Positions 31,512-39,739 of a DNA stretch of 64,000 nucleotides are shown here, piece by piece. Under the pieces are notes generated by a model. It was not told the DNA's origin and did not search any database. It saw only the letters and a list, made by a program, of their open reading frames with translations. How positions within the stretch are numbered: position 1 is the first letter of the stretch; every line of letters begins with the position of its first letter. The position numbers were made by a program, and so were the translations under genes. The stretch is from UBA4874 sp002399435 (GTDB lineage Bacteria; Bacillota; Clostridia; Caldicoprobacterales; DTU083), in NCBI GenBank assembly GCA_036823195.1, contig DAISGI010000011.1:5769-69768 (forward strand), read 5' to 3'.

Positions 31512-32951
31512 ATGAAAAAAAAGATCCCAGCTCTGATTCTGTCCGTTTTTTTGCTTGCTGCCGGATCCTGCTCCTATCGCCGCTCCACACTGCCGGAAAA
31601 AAGCCCTGTTCCGAGCGGCACGGTCCAGCCAAAGCGGAATACTCCCGGGCGCAGTCCAAACCCCACCGGGCCGAAGGGTCCGGATCGTCTGACAAAGTCG
31701 GATCAACAGGCGGTGGAGGAGAATGTCAATGGCCGGGATGTCAGCGAAGACGAACAGATCACTGATCAGGCCGAATCCATGAAGACGACCCAGAAGGATA
31801 CCGGAGTCAGCCAGAAGGAAATCAAACAGATGGAAAGTGAGAAGTCCGGTCGGGTAAACGATGTGGAAAGCCCGGAGATCCTGCAGGAATATCATACACA
31901 ACTGCCGGATGAAATCAGCGAAGACCTCCGGTATACCAATTATAACCTGACCTACGATTATTTTCTGATTACCAGTGGACAGGAAGTCCCCATCCGCCAG
32001 AGTCCGGACCCCGCTGCCGCCGTGGTATGCATGGCCACAGACGGAGAAAAGCCGGCGCTTCTGCGAAAAGTCCGGGGAAAGTCCACGGAAGGCTCCGATA
32101 TCTGGTACGTCGTGTCCTTTCGGGAAGACGGGTCGGTCCGTACCGGATATCTCCCTTCCTCTGCTGGAACAGTAAGGAGATTCCAATTTGACAAAATGCT
32201 TTCCGCCCTGCGTAGCCTGCAGCAGCAGATATCCCAGGGGAAGCTGAACCATATCAGTAATTACAAGAATGCCAACGGCGCGCCCCCGAAAAAGAATGAA
32301 GCCGCTACAGATGAATTCGGAATACGCATTTATCAGAGTGCTCCCGGATATGACCGGCCGGATACCCATTCCGGTTTCCGCTATGTACCGGACGGCATAC
32401 TGGTCCGCATACTGGGCGAATCCGGGGACTTTTACCGGGTTTTCGTAAATACCTTTGGAAAGGAACTATATGTTCCCAAAAAGTATATCAATCCCGATCA
32501 TGCCCTGAGCAAGGCGACCCATGTGATCATTGTGGATCGGAGTCAACAGAATCAGGCGGCATTTGAATTGTCCGGCAAAGAAATTCGAATGGTTTCCTAT
32601 ACTCTGGCCACCACTGGTTTGAAAAGCCCCACTTCCTATGAGACTCCACTTGGTGCCTATCAGGCTATTGAAAAAAAGGACCGATTTGAATATTTAAAGG
32701 ACGGGTCAGATGAAATAGCCGGTTACGCGCCTTTTGCAATCCGCTTTTGCGGCGGCGCCTATATCCACGGCGTTCCTGTCAATTACGTGGAGAAGAATGG
32801 ATGGCAGGTGGATCCCGGCGTTCAGGAATATCTCCAGACCATCGGCACCTTCCCGCGTTCCCATATGTGTGTCCGGAATTACTCCAGTCACGCGGAATTT
32901 CTCTATCACTGGATGGATCTCACAAATGGTGCCATCCTGGTCATTGAGTAA
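31512..32951 (+). CDS. L,D-transpeptidase lipoprotein with SH3-like region (YkuD family)
   Basis: 479 residues. Lipoprotein signal KKKIPALILSVFLLAAGSC (Cys about 20), then a long Pro/charged linker to about 130, an SH3-like module (VPIRQSPDPAAAVV to GYLPSSAGTVRR), a helical part, a second SH3-like segment, and a YkuD domain from about 340. The active site is HGVPVNY and SHMCVRN with C453. It would cross-link meso-diaminopimelate residues of peptidoglycan outside the membrane. The ribosome site is weak. An 18-codon ORF (31459-31515) ends by ATGA overlap at this start, so translation may be coupled. This fits the diaminopimelate genes encoded nearby. Confidence 0.88.
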   Translation: MKKKIPALILSVFLLAAGSCSYRRSTLPEKSPVPSGTVQPKRNTPGRSPNPTGPKGPDRLTKSDQQAVEENVNGRDVSEDEQITDQAESMKTTQKDTGVSQKEIKQMESEKSGRVNDVESPEILQEYHTQLPDEISEDLRYTNYNLTYDYFLITSGQEVPIRQSPDPAAAVVCMATDGEKPALLRKVRGKSTEGSDIWYVVSFREDGSVRTGYLPSSAGTVRRFQFDKMLSALRSLQQQISQGKLNHISNYKNANGAPPKKNEAATDEFGIRIYQSAPGYDRPDTHSGFRYVPDGILVRILGESGDFYRVFVNTFGKELYVPKKYINPDHALSKATHVIIVDRSQQNQAAFELSGKEIRMVSYTLATTGLKSPTSYETPLGAYQAIEKKDRFEYLKDGSDEIAGYAPFAIRFCGGAYIHGVPVNYVEKNGWQVDPGVQEYLQTIGTFPRSHMCVRNYSSHAEFLYHWMDLTNGAILVIE

Positions 32952-32993
32952 TCGGTCAATCATGATATACCAAATAAAATGGAGGATGATAAA

Positions 32994-34553
32994 ATGAGTT
33001 CCCATAAATGGGGAAACGGGTTTGATGAACCGCCGCAATCCTACTGGATGGCGTCCGTCCCGTTTCCGGATTTTGAACAGCTGAAAACCAATCTGAAAGT
33101 GGATGTGGCAATTGTCGGCGGAGGCATTGTGGGCATTACCTCCGCTTATTTGCTGAAGCAAAGCGGACTGAAAGTCGCTGTCCTGGAGGCAGATCGGATC
33201 CTTCACGGTACCACAGGCCATACCACTGCAAAGTTAACTGCCCAGCATGGACTGATCTATCATACGATTCTGTCAAAGATGAGTCAGGAAAACGCGCAGC
33301 AATATGCGGATGCCAACCAGGCGGCAATTGGAGTCGTCGATTCCATCATACGGCAGAACAATATTGAATGTGATTTTTCCTGGCAGCCTGCCTACGTCTA
33401 TACCCAGGACGAAAACGAAGTTGAAAAAATCCAGGAGGAAGCGGGAGTCGCCATGAAACTGGGCATCGCCGCAACATATCTGGAGGAAATCCCTCTTCCC
33501 ATCAGGGTGAAGGCAGCGCTCCGGTTTGACAACCAGGCACAGTTTCATCCGCTGAAATATCTGTTGGCTCTGGCAAACCAAATCCCGGGAAACGGAAGCT
33601 TCCTGCTGGAACACACCAAAGCTGTGGATCTCCTTACGGAGGGAACTCCTGTCGTCCTCACCGACACCGGCTGCCGGGTAACCGCGCCCAACATTATCAT
33701 CGCAACCCATTATCCTTTTTATGACGGCAACGGGATGTATTTCAGCCGGATTTACCCGGCTCGTTCCTACATCCTTGGAATTACGGCGGAGGATTCCTTT
33801 CCGGGCGGCATGTACATCTCAGCGGAGGAACCCGGGCGCTCCTTCCGGGCACAGCCCATGGACGGCGGAAACGAACTCATCCTGGTTGGCGGCGAACACC
33901 ATAAAACCGGCCAGGGCGGGGACACCGGCGTACACTATAAGAATCTGAAGGAAACGGCAGACCGCATGTTCCGGGTCCGGGAAGTCGTTACCCGGTGGTC
34001 CGCCCAGGACTACACCTCCATGGACCAGGTTCCCTACGTGGGCACCCTGACTTCCAAAACACCCGGCATCTATGTGGCCACCGGCTTTCGAAAATGGGGC
34101 ATGACAAACGGCACGGCGGCAGCTGTGATGCTGCAGGACGCCATTCTCGGAAAAGACAACGAATGGGCGCCGGTTTTTGCACCGTCCCGTTTTACTCCCT
34201 CCGCATCGGCGGGAAAGTTCGTTTCTGAAAATGCAAATGTTGCAAAGGAGCTGGTCCGGGGCAAACTGGCCGGCAAGGAAGACCATGCCGACATTCAGCC
34301 GGGGGAAGCCAGAGTGGTGGAAGCAGATGGAAAAAAGTGCGGGGCTTACCGGGACTTTCAGGGAAAGCTTCATGTGGTGGATACCACCTGCACCCATCTG
34401 GGATGCGAAGTACAGTGGAACTCCGCGGAACATTCCTGGGACTGCCCCTGCCATGGCTCCCGGTTTACCTGCGACGGAGAAGTAATTAACGGGCCTGCCC
34501 AGAAGCCTCTGGGCAAACCGGACGGCGCGGAGCAGGGGGAAAAGCAGAGCTGA
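32994..34553 (+). CDS. FAD-dependent oxidoreductase fused to a C-terminal Rieske [2Fe-2S] domain
   Basis: 519 residues. The DAO-type FAD domain shows VDVAIVGGGIVGITSAYLLKQSGLKVAVLEADRI and a HGTTGHTTAKLT segment. The Rieske domain (about 420-510) has CTHLGCEVQWN and CPCHGSRF, giving the two Cys and two His cluster ligands. This architecture is known in YhfW-like proteins of Bacillus. Reaction unknown; amine or glycine oxidation is the fold's usual chemistry, with electrons passing through the cluster. Start 32994 follows GGAGG by eight bases; the ATG at 32979 contains that site. It stands 42 bases after the L,D-transpeptidase gene. Confidence 0.9.
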   Translation: MSSHKWGNGFDEPPQSYWMASVPFPDFEQLKTNLKVDVAIVGGGIVGITSAYLLKQSGLKVAVLEADRILHGTTGHTTAKLTAQHGLIYHTILSKMSQENAQQYADANQAAIGVVDSIIRQNNIECDFSWQPAYVYTQDENEVEKIQEEAGVAMKLGIAATYLEEIPLPIRVKAALRFDNQAQFHPLKYLLALANQIPGNGSFLLEHTKAVDLLTEGTPVVLTDTGCRVTAPNIIIATHYPFYDGNGMYFSRIYPARSYILGITAEDSFPGGMYISAEEPGRSFRAQPMDGGNELILVGGEHHKTGQGGDTGVHYKNLKETADRMFRVREVVTRWSAQDYTSMDQVPYVGTLTSKTPGIYVATGFRKWGMTNGTAAAVMLQDAILGKDNEWAPVFAPSRFTPSASAGKFVSENANVAKELVRGKLAGKEDHADIQPGEARVVEADGKKCGAYRDFQGKLHVVDTTCTHLGCEVQWNSAEHSWDCPCHGSRFTCDGEVINGPAQKPLGKPDGAEQGEKQS

Positions 34554-34583
34554 GATGCTCCTGTCCGAGACATTCCGCTTTTG

Positions 34584-35762
34584 TCACATCCGGGTTTTCA
34601 TCCGTTCCATCGCTTTCTCCACGTTTTCACGTTTGCCAAAGGCGGACAGGCGGAAAAACCCTTCTCCGTTTGCCCCGAATCCGGATCCAGGAGTCCCGAC
34701 GATACCGGCACGGTTCAGAAGCAGGTCAAAATACTCCCAGGAAGACCGTCCACAGGGACATGTCATCCAGATATAGGGAGAGTTCCTGCCGCCGGTGTAC
34801 CGGATCCCCATCTCATCCAGATCATTGGAAATAATCCGGGCGTTTTCCATATAATAGTCAATCTTTCTTTTGCACTGCCTTCTCCCTTCCGGGGAGAAGG
34901 CAGCCTCTGCTCCCCGCTGCACGATATAGGCAACCCCGTTGAATTTCGTTGTCTGCCTGCGCAGCCAGAGAGCATTCAGACTCGCTCCTTCATAAATCAG
35001 CTCCCGGGGTACCACCGTATACCCACATCGTGTTCCGGTAAATCCGGCTGTTTTGGACATGGAGCAAAATTCCACCGCACACTTTTTGGCACCTTCGATC
35101 TCATAGATGCTTCCCGGCAAATCCGGTTCCCGGATAAATGCTTCATAGGCCGCGTCAAACAGCAGAATTGCGCCGTTTGCCAGGGCATAATCCACCCATT
35201 GCCTCAGCTGCTCCCTGTCATAAACTGCACCGGTGGGATTATTGGGCGAACAGAGATAGATGATGTCCATTTTGCGGTTCCTGACCGGCATCGGAAGAAA
35301 ATGATTCTCCGGATTGGCATCCAGGTATTGAATCTTTCTGCCGGACATGATATTGGAGTCCACATAGGCGGGATACACTGGATCCGGAATCCATACGGTA
35401 TTATCCAAAGACAGAATATCCGGAAAATTGCCCAGATCGCTTTTAGCACCGTCACTGACAAAGATTTCATCGGGTGTCAGCAATACACCCCGGCTCTGAT
35501 AGTACTGTGCAATGGCCATTCGGAGAAACCCATAGCCCTGCTCCGGCCCATAACCGTGAAACCCTTGCTCCGTTCCCATCTCCCTTACGGCAGAAGCCAT
35601 TGCCGCAACCGAGGCATCGCAAAGGGGAAGGGTAACGTCCCCGATTCCCAGCCGCAGGATCTCCCTTTCCGGATGTTCCTTCTGATATGCCGCCACCTTT
35701 TTCGCAATGGAGGAGAACAGGTAGCTGTCTTCCAGCCGAAGATAATTTGCATTGATTCTCAT
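34584..35762 (-). CDS. dapL: LL-diaminopimelate aminotransferase
   Basis: 392 residues, fold type I PLP enzyme. Typical DapL start INANYLRLEDSYLFSSIAKKV, then LGIGDVTLPL, GYGPEQGYGFLR, CSPNNPTGAV and the Schiff-base lysine in SMSKTAGFTGTRCGY. It makes LL-diaminopimelate directly from tetrahydrodipicolinate and glutamate, bypassing the acylated routes. Neighbouring dapF then gives meso-diaminopimelate for lysine and cell wall. It overlaps pyrG by ATGA and is the last gene of the cluster. About 30 bases separate it from the convergent Rieske fusion gene. Confidence 0.96.
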   Translation of the reverse strand: MRINANYLRLEDSYLFSSIAKKVAAYQKEHPEREILRLGIGDVTLPLCDASVAAMASAVREMGTEQGFHGYGPEQGYGFLRMAIAQYYQSRGVLLTPDEIFVSDGAKSDLGNFPDILSLDNTVWIPDPVYPAYVDSNIMSGRKIQYLDANPENHFLPMPVRNRKMDIIYLCSPNNPTGAVYDREQLRQWVDYALANGAILLFDAAYEAFIREPDLPGSIYEIEGAKKCAVEFCSMSKTAGFTGTRCGYTVVPRELIYEGASLNALWLRRQTTKFNGVAYIVQRGAEAAFSPEGRRQCKRKIDYYMENARIISNDLDEMGIRYTGGRNSPYIWMTCPCGRSSWEYFDLLLNRAGIVGTPGSGFGANGEGFFRLSAFGKRENVEKAMERMKTRM

Positions 35763-37390
35763 CCGTTTTCCCCCGCATTCCGGGCTTTGTCCGATCTTTC
35801 CAGGGCTGCCTTCACGAATTCACGGAACAGGGGATGTGCCCGGTTGGGCCGGCTTTTGAACTCCGGATGAAACTGGACGCCCAGAAAAAAATCATTTTGC
35901 GGGATTTCAACAGTTTCCACAATATATCCGTCCGGAGAGGTACCGCTGATCACCAGACCCGCCTGCTGCAGAATCTTCCGGTACCGATTGTTGAATTCGT
36001 ACCGGTGACGGTGACGTTCCGCGATCCTGCCGGACTGATAAGCCCGGGCCATGATCGTGTCCGGCAGGATCCGGCAGGGGTAACTTCCCAGCCGCATGGT
36101 GCCGCCTTTCGGAATATTTCCCTGCTGATCCGGCAGCAGATCGATGACACAGTCCCGGGCTTCCGGGTTGAATTCACTGGAATTGGCATCTTCCAACCCT
36201 GCCACATCCCGTGAAAACTCAATCACTGCCGTCTGCATCCCCAGGCATATTCCAAAATAAGGGACATTACGGGTTCGCGCATATTTTGCCGCCTGAATCT
36301 TTCCTTCCATGCCCCGGTCGCCAAATCCTCCGGGAACCAATATCCCGTCACAGCCTGCCAGATTTTCCTCCGCATCGTTTTCCGTGACAAGCTCCTCTGC
36401 ATTCACCCAACAAAACCGGATTTTCGTTCCGGTTTCATAGCCCGCATGATGCAGGGCTTCCACAATGGACAGGTAAGCATCATGGAGTTTTACATATTTC
36501 CCCACAATGGCTATGGTCACCTCCCTGCTTCTGCAGCGGATCCGATCCAGCATGCCGGTCCAGTCGGAAAGGTCGCAGGGCGGTGCCGGAATCTTCAATT
36601 CCCGGCACACAATATCATCAAGGCCCTGGTTGTGCAGCATGATGGGCACTTCATACAGAACCGGCACGGTAGTGTTATCCAGAACGCAGTCCGGCTTTAC
36701 ATTGCAGAACAGGGATATCTTTTGTTTCATGCTCTGCTCCAGTTTCCGGTCACACCGGCAGATGATGATATCGGGCATGATGCCCTGGGACTGAAGTTGT
36801 TTGACAGAGTGCTGGGTCGGCTTGGATTTGTATTCATTGGAACCGCTGACATAGGGAACAAGTGTTACATGAATAAACAGGCAGTTTTCCCTTCCGATTT
36901 CCAGGGGAATCTGCCGGATCGCCTCCAGAAAAGGCTGTCCTTCGATGTCTCCGATGGTCCCGCCCACTTCTGTGATGACCACATCAATATCGTCCCCCCG
37001 TGATACAGTATAAATGAAATGCTTGATTTCATTTGTAATATGTGGAATCACCTGAACCGTCTCGCCAAGATATTCTCCCTTCCGCTCCTTGTTCAGCACG
37101 TTCCAGTAAACCTTTCCGGAAGTCAGATTGGAAAACCGGTTGAGATCCTCATCGATAAACCGTTCATAATGTCCCAGATCCAGATCGGTCTCTGCACCGT
37201 CCTCCGTGACAAACACTTCTCCGTGCTGATAAGGACTCATGGTCCCCGGATCCACATTGATGTAGGGATCCAGCTTCTGTGCAAATACTTTCAGTCCCCT
37301 CGACTTGAGCAGCCTGCCCAGGGAGGCCGCCAGGATCCCCTTGCCCAGGCCGGAAACCACGCCGCCTGTTACAAAAATGTACTTCGTCAT
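35759..37390 (-). CDS. pyrG: CTP synthase (glutamine-hydrolysing)
   Basis: 543 residues, full length. The synthetase domain starts KYIFVTGGVVSGLGKGILAASLGRLL (P-loop) with the substrate segment EVGGTIGDIEGQPF. The glutaminase domain has the nucleophile in FGICLGMQ and the HPEF end of the triad (QFHPEF). It converts UTP, ATP and glutamine to CTP. Its placement between dapF and dapL, with 4-base overlaps on both sides, ties pyrimidine and diaminopimelate supply into one message. The cluster also follows asnA, another ATP-dependent amidation gene. Confidence 0.97.
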   Translation of the reverse strand: MTKYIFVTGGVVSGLGKGILAASLGRLLKSRGLKVFAQKLDPYINVDPGTMSPYQHGEVFVTEDGAETDLDLGHYERFIDEDLNRFSNLTSGKVYWNVLNKERKGEYLGETVQVIPHITNEIKHFIYTVSRGDDIDVVITEVGGTIGDIEGQPFLEAIRQIPLEIGRENCLFIHVTLVPYVSGSNEYKSKPTQHSVKQLQSQGIMPDIIICRCDRKLEQSMKQKISLFCNVKPDCVLDNTTVPVLYEVPIMLHNQGLDDIVCRELKIPAPPCDLSDWTGMLDRIRCRSREVTIAIVGKYVKLHDAYLSIVEALHHAGYETGTKIRFCWVNAEELVTENDAEENLAGCDGILVPGGFGDRGMEGKIQAAKYARTRNVPYFGICLGMQTAVIEFSRDVAGLEDANSSEFNPEARDCVIDLLPDQQGNIPKGGTMRLGSYPCRILPDTIMARAYQSGRIAERHRHRYEFNNRYRKILQQAGLVISGTSPDGYIVETVEIPQNDFFLGVQFHPEFKSRPNRAHPLFREFVKAALERSDKARNAGENG

Positions 37391-38226
37391 ATGTTTACAA
37401 CTCCTTCAAAAACTTTTTCCGCATTGCCGGTCATAAGAACGGTTTCCTCTGTGTATCGGACGAAAAGATCCCCGCCTTTCAGGCAAACCCGGATTTCCTC
37501 ATCCCGGCTGCAGATTCCATTTGCCACAGCAGCAGCAACGGAAGCACAGGCCCCGGTACCGCAGGCAAGAGTCTCTCCGCTGCCGCGTTCCCAGACCCGC
37601 ATTTTCAGCACCTTGCCGCTTTGGACCTGGACAAATTCCGTATTGGTACGGTCCGGGAAAACAGAAGCGTTTTCAAACATCGGCCCTTCCGTTGCAATGG
37701 GAACGGAATCCACGTCCTCCACAAAAACAACGCAATGGGGATTTCCCATGGATACGCAGGTAATGAAATATTTCCTTCCGGCAAGGAGTAATTCCCGGTG
37801 AATGATATGGTTCCCATCCAGCAGGACAGGGATACTTTCCGGAGAAAAGTCCGCCTTGCCCATATCCACCCGGACGGACCGGACCACCTGGTCCTGTACA
37901 TGAAGCTCCAGCTTCTTGATTCCGCTGCGTGTTTCAACGTCCAGGTTTGTTTTCGTTACGATCCCGTTGTCATAAAGGTATTTTCCGACACAGCGTATGC
38001 CGTTTCCGCACATCTTTCCTTCACTGCCGTCCGCGTTGAACATCCGCATTTTCACATCTGCCCGGTCCGAAGAACAGAGGAGGATGATGCCATCCCCTCC
38101 TATCCCGAAATGACGGTCGGACAGCCGGACAGCCAGGGCCTCCGGATGTGGAATGTCTTCGGTCAGACAATTGAAATAGATATAATCATTACCCAGACCA
38201 TGCATTTTTGTAAATTCTCGCTTCAT
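37387..38226 (-). CDS. dapF: Diaminopimelate epimerase
   Basis: 279 residues. The two catalytic cysteines sit in MCGNGIRCVGKYL (C73) and LACGTGACAS. The start MKREFTKMHGLGNDYIYF is typical for DapF. It converts LL- to meso-diaminopimelate, used by MurE and by the lysine branch. AGGAG lies upstream of ATG 38226. It overlaps pyrG by four bases. Upstream lies a 17-residue ORF and then asnA, all on the minus strand. Confidence 0.96.
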   Translation of the reverse strand: MKREFTKMHGLGNDYIYFNCLTEDIPHPEALAVRLSDRHFGIGGDGIILLCSSDRADVKMRMFNADGSEGKMCGNGIRCVGKYLYDNGIVTKTNLDVETRSGIKKLELHVQDQVVRSVRVDMGKADFSPESIPVLLDGNHIIHRELLLAGRKYFITCVSMGNPHCVVFVEDVDSVPIATEGPMFENASVFPDRTNTEFVQVQSGKVLKMRVWERGSGETLACGTGACASVAAAVANGICSRDEEIRVCLKGGDLFVRYTEETVLMTGNAEKVFEGVVNI

Positions 38227-38283
38227 AACCTGTTCTCCTCTGCTATACGGACCAACTTCCTGCGTTCTTAGCCTTCGTACTTT

Positions 38284-38337
38284 TCAGGACGGCTTCGGCG
38301 GTATAAACGGAAGGATTTCCCTCATCGTATCCGTCAC
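38284..38337 (-). CDS. Possible 17-residue micropeptide between asnA and dapF
   Basis: A GTG codon follows GGGAGG at an ideal 8-base distance and opens MTDTMREILPFIPPKPS before a stop. It sits 50 bases after the asnA stop and 57 bases before dapF. It is too short for fold prediction; the Pro-rich end could act as a stalling sequence regulating downstream translation. No homologue is recognised by eye, and chance occurrence is possible. Confidence 0.4.
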   Translation of the reverse strand: MTDTMREILPFIPPKPS

Positions 38338-38386
38338 CTTTCCTGCCTCCCTTATGATATCGTCCGGTTCCCTTGTTTTTATTCCT

Positions 38387-39403
38387 TTACAGTAAAGTGA
38401 TATTTGCACGCTCACAGGCCTCCAACATTTCTTCCGGCCATACGGAGGCCTGTACTTCTCCAATATGGGCTTTGTTCAGAAGATACATGCAGATTCTGGA
38501 CTGGCCGATGCCTCCGCCTATGGTACAGGGTAAATCCCCGTTCAGAAGCTCCCGGTGGAACGTCAAATCCTTTCTCTCCTCACAGCCGGCCAGTTTCAGC
38601 TGCTTTTGCAATGCTTCCTTATCAACCCGGATTCCCATGGAAGACACTTCAAAGGAGCAATCCAGCAGCGGATACCAGAAAAGGATATCGCAGTTCCTCT
38701 CCCAGTCATCGTAATCCGGTGCCCTTCCATCATGGCGGATGCCCGATTTCAGCACCCCCCCGATCTTCATGAGACATACAGCTTTCTTTTCCTTCGCAAT
38801 GGCATCCTCCCGATGCCGCGGATCCAGACCGGGATACCGGTCCTCCAGCTCCTGGGTGGTCAGGAAGGTGATTTCATCCGGCAGAAGACGGTGCAACTGC
38901 GGATATCTGCTGCAGATAAACTCCTCCGCATCCTTGAAAACCCTGAAAATGCTGTTTACCGTATTCCGCAAGGTTTCCTCCGTTCTTTCCTCCTCTCGGA
39001 TGATCTTCTCCCAATCCCACTGATCCACATAAAAGGAATGCAGATTGTCCGGGTCTTCGTCCCTCCGGATGGCATTCATATCCGTATACAGGCCTTCACC
39101 ATGATTAAGTCCATATCGTTTGAGGGCCATTCTCTTCCACTTCGCCAGGGAATGAACGATCTCCACCTGTTTCCCGCCCAGAGCCCGGACGTCAAAGATA
39201 ACCGGCCGTTCCACCCCATTCAGGTTGTCGTTCAGGCCGGATTCCGGTGTTACAAAAAGCGGCGCGGAAACCCGCATTAGGTTCAGCTCCTCCGCCAGAC
39301 GGTTTTCAAAGAAATCCTTCAGCGACTTGATCGCTTTTTCCGTTTCCGGAACACTCAGGGACGCCCGGTATCCTTTCGGTAAAATCAATTTTTCCATTGT
39401 CAT
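38387..39403 (-). CDS. asnA: Aspartate--ammonia ligase (asparagine synthetase A)
   Basis: 338 residues, as expected. The class II aminoacyl-synthetase-like fold is visible: start LILPKGYRASLSVPETEKAIKSLKDFFE, then FDVRALGGKQVEIVHSLAKWKRMAL, GLYTDMNAIRRDED, HSFYVDQWDWE and GGGIGQSRICM. It makes asparagine from aspartate, ammonia and ATP. ATG 39403 has GGGAGG 8-9 bases upstream. That ribosome site and start codon are tandemly duplicated just upstream, making a 10-codon leader ORF that ends on this start (TAATG). The predicted 5' leader is long (about 275 bases) and holds a strong hairpin. Confidence 0.96.
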   Translation of the reverse strand: MTMEKLILPKGYRASLSVPETEKAIKSLKDFFENRLAEELNLMRVSAPLFVTPESGLNDNLNGVERPVIFDVRALGGKQVEIVHSLAKWKRMALKRYGLNHGEGLYTDMNAIRRDEDPDNLHSFYVDQWDWEKIIREEERTEETLRNTVNSIFRVFKDAEEFICSRYPQLHRLLPDEITFLTTQELEDRYPGLDPRHREDAIAKEKKAVCLMKIGGVLKSGIRHDGRAPDYDDWERNCDILFWYPLLDCSFEVSSMGIRVDKEALQKQLKLAGCEERKDLTFHRELLNGDLPCTIGGGIGQSRICMYLLNKAHIGEVQASVWPEEMLEACERANITLL

Positions 39404-39461
39404 TATGCGCTCCTCCCAATTCCCGCTTTTGTCATTATGCGCTCCTCCCAATTCCCGCTTT
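39399..39461. repeat. 32-bp tandem duplication of the asnA ribosome site and start
   Basis: 39399-39430 is repeated at 39431-39461 with a single mismatch at the end. Each copy carries GGGAGGAGCGCATAATG on the minus strand. Confidence 0.95.
39403..39435 (-). CDS. Leader ORF MTKAGIGRSA coupled to asnA
   Basis: Created by the upstream copy of the duplication: GGGAGG, ATG 39435, ten codons, then TAA overlapping the asnA ATG by one base. Its codons run through the second ribosome site, so a ribosome here would pass over it and could re-start at asnA. Whether it is translated cannot be told. Confidence 0.5.
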   Translation of the reverse strand: MTKAGIGRSA

Positions 39462-39600
39462 CCAGGTTCCCTTCAGGACAAAAGTTTCCTTTCCAATTGT
39501 ACCGCTTCCTGTATGGGAAGGAAAGCAAAATGATAGCACGGGACAATTTTCCCCGCCAATGCCTCGCCTGGAAAAAATCAGTAAAGCTTGGACTCCGATA

Positions 39601-39634
39601 TTTACCTGCCGGGATTTGTTTCCCGTCAGGTAAA
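39601..39634 (-). promoter_or_regulatory. Strong hairpin in the asnA leader
   Basis: TTTACCTG/CAGGTAAA plus CGGGA/TCCCG with one mismatch and a 6-base loop, about 200 bases before asnA. No T-run follows on the transcribed strand. A second imperfect GC-rich stem lies near 39535-39565. No T-box motif (TGGNACC) was found, so a regulatory class is not assigned. Confidence 0.5.
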
Positions 39635-39673
39635 AAACGATATCTGTAATAATTTGTATCTCGCATGAAAAAC

Positions 39674-39713
39674 GATAATGTCGTATAATAGCATTATCAT
39701 AAACAAAATTCAA
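39674..39713. promoter_or_regulatory. Promoter region of asnA with shared inverted repeat
   Basis: Minus strand: TTGAAT (39708-39713), 17-base spacer, TATTAT (39685-39690) for asnA. The plus strand has TATAAT (39684-39689) toward the carboxypeptidase gene but a poor -35. GATAATG (39674-39680) and CATTATC (39692-39698) form a perfect 7-bp inverted repeat around both -10 boxes. Confidence 0.6.
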
Positions 39714-39739
39714 ATGAGTCCCACAGAATGGAGGATTAT

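Noticed and set aside
39430..39680. T-box in the asnA leader
   Set aside because: The leader is long and structured, but no TGGNACC T-box sequence or AGTA-type bulge was found.
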